Shown here one piece after another: positions 27,597 through 38,500 of a DNA stretch of 64,000 nucleotides. This DNA comes from Vigna angularis (Eukaryota > Streptophyta > Magnoliopsida > Fabales > Fabaceae), in NCBI RefSeq assembly GCF_016808095.1, contig NC_068972.1, positions 7,744,001-7,808,000 on the forward strand, given 5' to 3'. Under the pieces are notes generated by a model. It ran no database searches. It had not been told where the DNA came from and saw nothing but the letters and a program-made list of their open reading frames with translations. A program made the position numbers and the translations under genes. Position 1 is the first letter of the stretch; the number at the start of each line of letters is the position of its first letter.

Positions 27597-28100
27597 AACA
27601 GGTGTTCTTCAGCTTCTATGAGTGCAGCTCCAAAGAAAAGAAAAAGAGAGATATAGAAAGGGACAAAGAATAACGGTAGAAGCCGACCACGGACGGCACA
27701 TTTGGAATGTTGTTGTGGGTAATCACCCTCAGTCACAGGCAAAACCAATGGAGGTGTTTTCCTCTTTGGGTTTTCCGCAGAGAGAGAAAATGACTGCGCA
27801 GTTACTAGAATGGGAGAGAGAGAGAGAGTTTTGAAAGTGGAAAGGAAAGGGTGAAACTTTGAAGATGGAAAGACATATGGAGTGTGACAGTAGGCAATGG
27901 CGTGAGTGAGTGTTGGGCGCACGTGTCTGTGTATGGCAGAGATGTTAGATCTTTTATTCTTTTGTTTGGGTCCCACAGCCGGCAACCTTTGCAGAATACG
28001 GACACCCACCAAGATTCGTATATCCATGCTAACACATCATCACACATCACACGTTTATTTACTTTTTATACTATTTACTATCTCAGAACAGGAATAAAAA
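27597..28100 (-). promoter_or_regulatory. 5' UTR/promoter region of the kinase gene
   Basis: Upstream of the kinase ATG on the - strand lies a pyrimidine-rich leader with a short (CT)n tract (27811-27826 as GA on the + strand), common in plant 5' UTRs. Overlapping ORFs here are on both strands and look incidental. Confidence 0.45.
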
Positions 28101-29779
28101 AGAGAAAACTTATTCCTACGAAACCTATCCAAAAATATTTTCTTACTAGAAGTACATGAAATAAAAGGAAAATGACTTCACTCTTAATTTCTTGCTTTAA
28201 TTTTTAAGAAGTTATAATATATTTTTTAAAGTGGTAAATAATTTATGTTAAGAAAATTAATTTTAGTAAAAAGTATATTTTAGTTGTTATAAAATATTTT
28301 TCATATATTTTTATTCTCTGTTTTATCTATCCAAATGAGTATGGATAAATTCTTTTTTTTTCCTTCAACTAATCAATTTCACACAATTTTTTTTATTTTT
28401 CTTATGTTAATCAATCCTTATCAAAACAAAACATCGATATTTTAAAATAACAATTCAAATTTTTCAACGACAAAAAAACTGTAAAGGAAAAACGTATTCT
28501 GCAATATATTAACTTTTTTTTTTTTTAAATTGCGAAGTCTTAAAATGAGCTAAAGAACTCCATGTTACATTTTTCATTTACTGATTACAGTTCATTATAG
28601 TCAACAAATAATTGGAACAAAGAATGTATTGTTTTGGTACATTAAAAATATATACACTATTTATTGAAATCGGGAAAGTTTTTTTTTTAATTCTAATATA
28701 CAAAATAATTAAAGAAAATGAATTTTTAGGAAATAAATATACTTTCGAAAAATCCATTTAGGCACTTCCTTGTTGAGATCACATTCCACATGGGTCAGGA
28801 TTTTAATCTATATCTATGTGTATTTTTCTATAAAAAATAATTGCAAAACTAAAATATTGTTCATATTAATAATGTGATAAAAAAATTGTCAAGGAAAAAC
28901 CTACTTTTCCTTCAATAATTATTCAAAGATCTATAATATTTTTCTTTAATCTATTTATTTATTTTTCTCACAAAATGACTGTACCAATTTTGGTTGAGGT
29001 AATCAATTCAAGGAGAAATTATATATGGATTGTTTGAATGAAATCCTCAATAAACCTTCAGTAGAAGAAAAAGAGAATAAAGATATGAAAATAAGTTTAT
29101 TAACTCCTTTATACATCCATGCAACCATAACTCCAAAAGGTATATGAACATTTAGAAAATAAAAATAGCCAGAGGCAGTCTTTCATAACTGCCATATATT
29201 ATTTTATTTTTTTAATCCATTCCATCTAAAATTGATATAAACTCAAGCCAATACTCTCACAGCATTGCATAAAAGGCCATTGATATTAAATTATCAATGC
29301 TTGCCACCTTTAAACTATCTTTGTCTAATGTCATCATTGTCAATGAAATTCAAGCAAAAAATAAAATAAAAAAAACACCAAAATTTTGTGGTTAACTACG
29401 AAGTTATCAATATTCGGCTTTGGACACATCATCCAATGCTAACACGTTCAAACTTAATTTAACGAAAAATTAAGATTCATTAAATTAACTAACTACTTCT
29501 AAGAAATTTTCCTCCATATATACATGGATTGATCACAAACTTAAGATACATGCTTATCAGTCACTCATGTCATAACATGTTTGTACTTAATTTACCATAT
29601 ATTTATAAGAGTTTGAGCATAAAGGAAAAGGAAAATCATGATGCTTTTGTTATTTCGTAAATGTGAGACAAAGAAGCAAGATTGCTTGCCATATATGAAG
29701 ATGAAACAAATTGATGAACATTGTTTGCGCTAGGATAAGCTACAAGAAACTATTGACAGTATATATAATCTTGTGGTAT
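28101..29779. other. Gene-free AT-rich region
   Basis: It lies between the kinase promoter and the 3' end of OHP2. I see no repeat element or exon. Confidence 0.5.
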
Positions 29780-32700
29780 TCACTCCAAATCTACAATCCC
29801 AAAATTGGAGAGAAGGATCTTTATTTGATCAACAAAGTCTGAGCCTGTTGCATACTCTGTTAACAATCCAACAGCAAAACCAAACATTGCCCATCTGTTT
29901 CAAACAAAATTCCAGAATGATATCGTATTAAAAAGAATGAAACATTTAAATACTTTTTTGAGAATTTCATACTACCTAATTGAGATTTAAGCATCTATGC
30001 TACCTAAGTTCCTATGCGTTTGCTTTGCATTCGCATAAGAGCAAATTTGGCTAAGTTGAATCTCAAACACAAGGTAATGGTTTAATTTGGCTTTGATGAT
30101 ATTTAAACTTAATTTAGTTGAGTAATTCTACGTATATTTTCTTTTGTTTGAATTGTAATTGCTATGCGTGATGTTTTTTGATGCTCCACACCACTTAATT
30201 GTTGTTTCGGCTCATGTTTATGCTAGGAACAGCGAGATATGAGCATGACTATGAATGAAGTTAACTATATAGATATCATAAAACTTCATGACTTTACATC
30301 CTTAATTTGACCTACAAAATTCGACTTGTCAGGAGATTTTGGGTAAAGTTGCTACACTAAAGAAACCATGGTTATAATTAGGAGTGGGCAAAATTAACTG
30401 AACTACACTACACTGTTAAAAACTACAGTGAACCATAAAATAATTAGTCTGAACTGAACTGAAAATTAATTCAGATGGACTCAACTAAACTATTTTTTGT
30501 TCTACCAATTTTTTTATCAGTTTTCCTTTTCAATTACTTTATAAGAATCTTGGTTCTCTATCATTGGGAGTTGCATAGCTAAATTTGCTATAAGAAGCTC
30601 TACCTAAAATTAATATAACAACTTTTATAACAAAAGGAAAGGAAATATGAAATAAATAGTAAAATGAAAAAAAAAATGCAAATAGGTGTAATAAATTCTT
30701 CAATGAAAATGCTTTTAGTGCTAAAAGATTTTACAAAAGCACATCTACTAATCAATCTAAAAGCTACAAAGAAACTGGATCTTAACTTATTTAGGATAGG
30801 ACACGATTGAAGAGAAAGGAAAAAATAAAAGTTACATATCAGTTAGGCTCTGTTCGTTTGGAGTGATTTGGGGGAGATGATTTGAATGGATTTGAGTGGA
30901 TTTGAGGGTAATTTTTTTGTTGTTTTTTTGAGTGGATTTGTGGGTAATTGAGAGTGGATTTGGAAGTAAAGTTTGTGAGAATTAGTGTAGGATTTGATTG
31001 ATGTGACAGATTTTAAAAATTAGTTTAATTGATAAAAATTAAGGATTATCAAAATGCCCCTAGTTATAAAAGTAATATAAAATGTTATTTATAAATGTTA
31101 TATTTAATTGTAAAAATGTTTATAAAGAAAAAAAAATTATTAATAATTTATAAAATTAATGTTTAAAAATTAAAAAAACTAAATAATCAGTTTTTTTTAA
31201 TAAATTAGAAAACTAAATAATCAATTTATTAAAAATAAATTAGAAAATATAATAATGAATTTATTAAAAATAAATTAGAAAATATAATAATCAATTTATT
31301 AAAAATAAATTAGAAAATATAATAATCAATTTATTTTTAAAAAATTAAAAAATATAATATACCTAATTTTATTAATATTAAAATAATTATAAAAAAAACT
31401 TAAAAAAAAAAAAATAGGAAATCGCGTAACCGGTTACGAGAACGCGTAACCGGTTACGAGAACGCGTAACCGGTTACGCGAACTCGTAACCGGTTACACG
31501 AACGCGTAACCTGTTACGCGTAACCGGTTACGCGTTTGCAGCGTTTCTTAACTGAGGGCACACACGACATTTCGCTCACAATCCGCGCAAATCTCTTCAC
31601 AACCGCGGATGACTGAACAGTGCAACCATCCCGCATTTCATCGCAAATCCGTCCGCGTATTTCACTCCAACCGAACGCAAAACTGGCTTAATTCCTCGTT
31701 CGCAAAACTGTGTGAACAGTGCAATCGCTTCAAACGAACGCACCCTTAGTGAGTAGTTAACTTATAAAAGTTCAGTTTTTTAAAACTGAACTATAAATCA
31801 ATTTTTATTATGAATAGTTCAATTTTGTATAGTATTATATAGTGCAGTTAACTATAGTTTAATACAGTTAGATTAATTTCGCCCACCCTTAGTTATAACA
31901 AATGTAGGGGATTTCATCTGCAACAAGGAAATTGGAAGTGACAACTCAAAGGATGTTTTATCCAGGGAGTGTCTGGTTTCATAATCAAGAGAAATCAGTC
32001 CCCTAGTACTTTTATCTCCGTTTTTGCCATCTTAGTGGTTATTTAAATTCCTAAAAGAAATTCCAAAAAGCTTTAATATTTTGTTTTATGTTGAGTTGCC
32101 TTCATCCCAAACATAAGTGTAGATGGTTGTTCAACTTGGAAAGTGATATTTGGACATAAACCCTGGGACCGTACTCAGTTCAGTACTCGTCAGTTTATAC
32201 TACACACAACTTAGTACACGGTTTCGCCTGTGTTTGACACTGATGTGTATTGGATTGTCTGACACATGAACAATTGTTCCTGAAACACTGCCCAAAATGA
32301 GCAAATTTTGGACAAGTTTTTTTAACATTTGGGGTGTGCCATTGATGTTGGAAGTTCAATCCTTCCTCAAGTCACATTTTCCCTTCCTCTTAGTAATGGG
32401 TTTCTTTTAGGGGAGTTCATTAGAGAAAGATTACATAAATGTGATCTGAGTCTAACCTACGTAAAGAATTTACATCACTTTTAATCCAAAACCTAAATAT
32501 TATGAATTTATAGATCTTCTTTCTTATATAATGTTTATTTTTGTTATTTATATACAAATACTTAGACTCGTACTTAGATTATTTTCTACACTTAAGTATG
32601 CACCACTGCCCTGGAAGAAAAGGGGCAAGCTTGGTCGCTCGTGCAAGAAGAGACAGCAATGAAAATATAGGTAATTCAGACTTTTTTACTTCTGTATGAA

Positions 32701-33795
32701 CCCAAATGAAAACAGTCCGAAAATTTTAATTTACATTGAAGCCTAGTCCTTCGTAGGTTGCTCTAATTTCCTTTCAAACTATTGAAGTTTTGCAATCTGT
32801 TTCCCTTCCTTATTTTCGTCAGTAATATCAGTAACAAAATCTACAATAACATAGTGATTCTTGAATTTCTTATTTCTCAAAAGCTTACGCAAAGTTGACA
32901 AAAATAAGCAAGTACTTTTCCAAAATAAATTGAACCGAACACATATTCAAATGTTTGCCATTCCTTAATGGAAGAAAAAACACAAAAGGGGACCTAGATT
33001 ATAATTGGCTCACTAACAACAGGTAAAGTGATATCTTCCTATTATCATCTTGATTTTCCTACTCCGTAATAACAACAGATCTAAGATTACCGTCACAGTG
33101 AAAGATGCTATGTTTTTTAATTATGAATTTTCATATATAGCCTTGTCACAGAAAAGGGGAAGAACATAAATGAAACCAATTTATAGGTACTATCCCTCGA
33201 AATTTGCTAGAACGATCAGTCAATATTTTGATCAACACCACATGACCCCCAACATTCAACCAAATATATAGTAGCTCTCAATTAACTAGTTCTACCGATG
33301 TTAAAAAAAACTGCAATTAGCCAAACCAGCATAAGATGAACTTCAACTTTGAAAGGTCCCAAAAGAAAAATATAAATAGATAAATTACCTTCCATTGCTA
33401 ATCTCATTTTTTCCTATGAATCCAAAGAAAGGACCCTGATCTGCTTCTTCAAGTTTCTTCTTTTTGAAGTACTCCTGCAGCTCCTTAGCCTTTTGCCTCT
33501 GAAACTCTAATGTAATGACATTCGTATCGTCTCCAACAACAGGAGCAGCCTTCTGGGGTGGAGGCTGAGAAGGAGGTGAAGGCTTCAGAGGCTGAGGGAT
33601 GGTACTAGATGGTTCCCTAACAGGAGGAGACACCGGTCTTCTGAGAGGCCCTTCAGTCTGAGAATTCCTTACAGTGATAGAAGCATAAGGTTTGGAAGAA
33701 GAAAATCTAAAGGATGAATTTGATGAAGATGTGCATGTTGGAGAGGAGGAACAAGCTGGGATTTTGATGCATGGGAACGAAGATGTCACAGACAT
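29780..33795 (-). CDS. OHP2: One-helix protein 2 (OHP2), chloroplast
   Basis: Exon 1 (33795-33389) and exon 2 (29894-29780) join to 173 residues, close to the Arabidopsis protein. OHP2 is a thylakoid member of the light-harvesting/ELIP superfamily. It pairs with OHP1 and the factor HCF244 to deliver pigments during photosystem II reaction-centre assembly. The sequence shows a Ser-rich transit peptide (about 1-45), a proline-rich linker (about 48-85), the FQRQKAKELQEYFKKKK stretch and one chlorophyll-binding helix with Glu131, Asn134, Gly135, Arg136, Ala138 and Met139 (E-x-x-N-G-R-x-A-M). It ends in the acidic tail IVDLE. The 3,494-bp phase-2 intron splits the Arg136 codon inside the pigment-binding motif. 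It holds two nested transposons, yet the splice sites are intact. The small second exon was found by its WAMFGFAVG coding sequence. Confidence 0.96.
30846..31745. mobile_element. Harbinger/Tourist-like element nested in the hAT element
   Basis: The left end is GGCTCTGTTCGTTTGGAGTG. The right end on the opposite strand is GGGTGCGTTCGTTTGAAGCG. The flanks are a TTA duplication (30843-30845 and 31746-31748). These match PIF/Harbinger rules. The left half is homologous to 2047-2525. The right half contains an array of 20-bp palindromic units. It is 900 bp long and non-coding. Confidence 0.85.
31421..31535. repeat. 20-bp palindromic tandem array (TAACCGGTTA core)
   Basis: Five consecutive 20-bp units plus a shortened sixth. 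Each is centred on TAACCGGTTA (one copy has TAACCTGTTA), mostly inside the longer palindrome GCGTAACCGGTTACGC. It is strongly GC- and CpG-rich against AT-rich surroundings. Confidence 0.95.
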
Positions 33796-34178
33796 TTTCT
33801 CTTGGATTGGTGATACTCAATCCTTGGATTTTATTTTTGTAATTTTTTATTTTTGTGTCTTTGTTTGAACATTAGAGTTGGACATGTGGTCTTATCAAAC
33901 TGAGAGGGTGAGTATGTGTGTGGACAAGGTTTGGCCAAGTATCCACTGGATGGTGGCTTCCATTATGTCGTCTTTATTCTTTATACCTCTTCAGTAGCTA
34001 AACATCAACCGTTGGATTTCGCTACTGTTTCACTCCCATTATTTTATTAAAATAGAAAAATTAAATCGCCAGTTTATTATTGTTTTGGTTGTATTTATAT
34101 GATTATGACTTTATTATATTATATTTAAGTGGATTAAATTTCGTTTCCTCAATCATATTAGAATTATTATCCACTACT

Positions 34179-34260
<82 letters not shown>

Positions 34261-35539
34261 CTTGACATGTAATTAAAAATAAATTTTAATTAATTAAAAA
34301 TGTTCAAATAAGTTTGAGAATATTATTAATTGAAATAGTTTCTCATTATAAAACTCGTAGAAAAAACAATAAAAATTATAAAATAAGCTAAGTGCACTTC
34401 ATTAAATAAACAATACTAATAAATATTATGGTACCTATATAACCTGAACTAAAGAAAAACCACTTTCCAGTAATGGGATGTTTCCTTACCAATCAAACCT
34501 GTCTAATTTTGACTTTGTATTTTAAAATTAGACTAGCATGTTTTATTGGCAAATTAACAAATAAATTTCACATAATTATAATATTATTTTAAAAAATAAA
34601 TTTTAAATTTAACTCAATTTTATAAAATTCATTTATAAAATAAAATTTACACTCTCCCTTATATTATAAATCTATCTTACTCTTAGTTAAATATGTTATT
34701 GAAACTTGTTTAATCCAACTTTATATTATATTTTTCTATTATTTTTACCTTTTCCAACAATTACGTACTAATGGTTAATAATAGTTTGTATTTAATAAAA
34801 AATGTTTGGAATAACATAATAATATACTATCTTAACTATTTTGAAACGAATGCAGTGAAATATACTTTAATTTTAATTTGGTATAAATTAAATCCAGGAT
34901 TATGACAACAAAATGAAATCAAACTAATTGATTAGATATAGTGAAATTGGAGCTGCAGGAGTACTTTAAGTCACACAGCAGGTAAAGAAAAATAGGACAC
35001 AAATGGTATTTCAAATCCGAGCCCGAATGCAAGAAAACTGCTTCATCTTATAGGCATGATGGACCAAAACTAATTTTATCCCTATCAAAATCCCGATCAA
35101 TCTTCAACAACAAAGCAATTGCAACAGTATTAACTTTTCTTTATCCTCTCAACAGATAATATACCTTAACAATCCCCGTCTCATCGTAAGTTTGTTACCA
35201 AGTTGCTCCACTCTTTTTTACAAAATCTTACATTTGTATATTATCTTTCTTCCAGAAAACGCCAGAGCATAGAAAGAAAACTTGGTTAATCCATATAAAA
35301 ATAAGAACATAAAGTAGCATAAAAATGATGAATCAAAGGCAAAGAATTCACACATACAAGAATGATACAAATTGATGCTGAGCAGAGGAACAAAATTTAA
35401 AGCCGCAGCGAGCAATGACAAACACATCACTTAGGCAAGGTGTTGGTTGAACATATCTCCACGGAAACTGAAAAACCGAGTGATGGGTTGTGTACAGTGA
35501 ATGACCCCGACGAACCTATCAACTTAATGAAACTCCAAT
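33796..35539. other. Intergenic region with a TA microsatellite
   Basis: It includes the OHP2 promoter side (about 33,796-34,080), a TA microsatellite at 34,181-34,259, and the 3' flank of the next - strand gene. No additional gene is seen. Confidence 0.5.
34181..34259. repeat. (TA)n microsatellite
   Basis: About 79 bases of AT dinucleotides without an adjacent element. Confidence 0.97.
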
Positions 35540-38500
35540 TTACATAATCGTACATGAACAAGTTCTGTCGTTTCCACTATCAAATTCATCATCCGATCCA
35601 TCCACTTCACTGCAGTTGAATGACAAATTGCAACGTATTGAATTACAAGTAGATAATAAAACATGAAAACAAAAATACACATAACAAGGAAAAAAGTTAT
35701 AAACATGTACGAATAGATAAAGGTAGTACAGCCAAAAATCCAGAGAATTGAGGATTGCAAACCTATCCAGGGTTTCCACATATGAAGAATGAAAAATATC
35801 ACTCTTATTCGGCTAAAAATAATTACGCGATATGACTCTTTAAGATTTTATTGAAAATTCTTAATTATAAGATAAATGTACAAGACTTTTAAATGACAAT
35901 GTGATCACTAATTTTTATTCTTGACTGCCCATATATAAGTATGTATAATCACAATATTATCCTCACATCTTTAAAATGAGAATTATTCTCTCTATTTAAG
36001 TGTGTCTATTAATAACTAATATATAAATGTTATTTGTGACAATTTGGAATTTGTTAAAGGAGACCTGAGTTTGCTGAATACTTATTACTAATATTTACAA
36101 TTTCAAGGTCACACGAGGACCTTCAAGGAATCAGGGTCAGGGATGGGAAAATATTAACACAGGGAATCAAGGATGGGAACAGGAGAAGAGTGAGGAAATA
36201 GGAGTAGGGAGATAATAGACAGGGTTGGGGTTGAGGAGGTACTTCCCACCCCAACTCCGTGCCAGTGTCATCACAAGACAGTTAATTGACAAACTAATAG
36301 TAGCATGGTCTGATTTATAATGTACTCGTTAAAGATATAAACAGCAATATTGAACAAAATGAGAAACATAACCTCAAGGTTTCCTATCACTACAACATGC
36401 ATTACATAAACCTGAAGTGACACGCAATTTAAAACAAGTATGGATTCTTGCCTCTTTAAATAGAATTCCTACAATTATTCTATTTTTTATTGGATACTGA
36501 CAAGAAATAATAATGCAAAAATTTGCTGATGTGGCATATGCAAAAACCACTAGTGAGAATTCAATGTTCTCATCCCTCACTTAGAATTAACTACAACCTG
36601 CTCGGCTCTAAAAAACAAAGCACGTTCCTTTACAAAGTCCCTTGGGAATTAGATTACAACCCTATCTCCTGAAAACATTTCAAAAGACCATAGATGCATT
36701 CTTTGCCATATCCAGTCTACCAAAAATATGATACCAACAACCACCAGGTCCAGAAACAGATGCACGGGATAGGACCATTAGTCACTGAAGGGCCACAGAC
36801 TTTCAAAAGTCCAACCTACTAGGGAGTGCTGAACTGAAACAAATGACCCAAAAAGATGACAGGAACAAAAAGCAAAACCTTTGTCCTTAGAAAAGGAATT
36901 GTATTCTACTGGGCCTAGAATGGTAACGAAGGAAGTTATAAGATGTATTTACCAGGCAATAGCATTAGAAATCCAGAGGAAACTATTTTCTGGGCTATGG
37001 AATATTCAATCCCCAACAAACAAAGATGCTGAAGGCACCAATCAGCACAGCAAGAAATGCATATTTACCAGAGTAGGACAAGTATTCAGCCACAGGGCTT
37101 TATATATAGAAGTTGCAAATATTGAATTTTAAATTTTGACTGTTTTGTGGGGTTGAAAAACGAGAGACAGTGAAGAGTTGTCACAGGAAAGGGAAGGAAA
37201 TTTTGATATCAAGATGTGGTATCACGTGGAAAACCTTAAAAAGGTCTCGCATGTGGAAAAAGGTGTATGCAAAAAAGAATTATGTGAAGCTATGATTACT
37301 AAAGATTATTTACCCCTGAAAAACAATCACGTAACCAAAGTGAACTTTAGTTAGAGTAAATCAAATTGATCAATACTGACCAAGAGCAATTGATCTCGAG
37401 AACACAAACACATACAAATCCACGCATGGAGGGCAATATAATCAACTGCATGTCTTTACCTGAGTAGACCATGATTTAGCCTCGAAAAGCAGACGCTGTA
37501 TGAGAATATCTACAATTTATTCTAAAATGGTTTTATTGTTTCACAGGTTGGTGGCGTGTTTGGAATAATTTATTGTAAAACTGCTATGATCATCTAAAGT
37601 GCCAAAAGAACTATTAAAACAAAGCTCTAGAACGGGTTGAAAATTCAAAGGAGAAAAGCCACCTAGCATGTTTATTTAAAACGTCAACAGCAGAATTTTA
37701 AATACATTTCTCATAATCAACAACCATGCAGCATTGAAAAAACGCCCAGTGTGCTTATCGAAAGAAACTTGATTTTCACACAACTTGAAAAAAATGGTCA
37801 GATACAAATTTGCAGCTTTTGTTGTCAAAAAAAGACACCATCAAACACCACAACATTCCCAAGGATTTGATTCCTCTAAACTGAGGCAATGTACTTTAGA
37901 GGTAAAAAATAGTTAGAACCATTGGTTTTTGAAAATCGTCAAGATTTTAAAAAAATATAGCATGTATAAAACAGACTATGAAATTTCAACTCATTAATTT
38001 TTTAATCAACTGCCGTAATTGTAGTTTGTCCTTTAAAGTACACCCCTCATTTTAGAGGAATCAAGTACCCCACCCCAAGTAAAACCTGCCATAAACTTTA
38101 TGCGATCAAGCAAAAAAACAAACTGAATCTGACATCAAAAGATTTATATAAAGATCAAAAGACAGTGTATTAACGTTGAAAAGATTTATAAAAATCGAAA
38201 CAAAGCATATGCTACCAAGGTCAATCTGGGACTCTATACTCATTCCTTGAGCATCGATGCCCACCCACCGTGTCAAAATGCTAGCAAATGCTCCATTTTC
38301 ATGCTATTTGCAAGTTGATCTCCACAACCAACATGCGAACTAATCTTTATGCCCAACCAATGTTACAAAAGATGTCCATGGCTCAACAAGAGAGTAAAAT
38401 ATCTCTTTATTACTAGTTAAAGTTTTCTTCCATTTTTTTATTGGGCAAAAAAGCATTATTTTAGAGTAGTTGGTGGAAATTTTCATACAACACAAATAAA

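Larger units (their letters stand above)
30379..31891. mobile_element. hAT-like element in the OHP2 intron, interrupted by another element
   Basis: The left end is TAGGAGTGGGCAAAATTAAC. The right end read on the other strand is TAAGGGTGGGCGAAATTAAT, a clear inverted repeat. The flanks GTTATAAT (30371-30378) and GTTATAAC (31892-31899) are an 8-bp duplication with one mismatch. It encodes no transposase. Minus the 903-bp inner insertion it is about 610 bp. Confidence 0.87.

Noticed and set aside
27539..28159. Several overlapping ORFs upstream of the kinase
   Set aside because: They lie in the leader/promoter, on both strands, without conserved motifs.
31421..31535. CRISPR-like array of regular repeats
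   Set aside because: Units are contiguous palindromes with no spacers, in a plant intron and inside a transposon.
36100..36260. GGGATGGGAA/GGGAGATA-rich patch as a further hAT element
   Set aside because: Purine-rich words are suggestive, but no ends or target duplication could be found.
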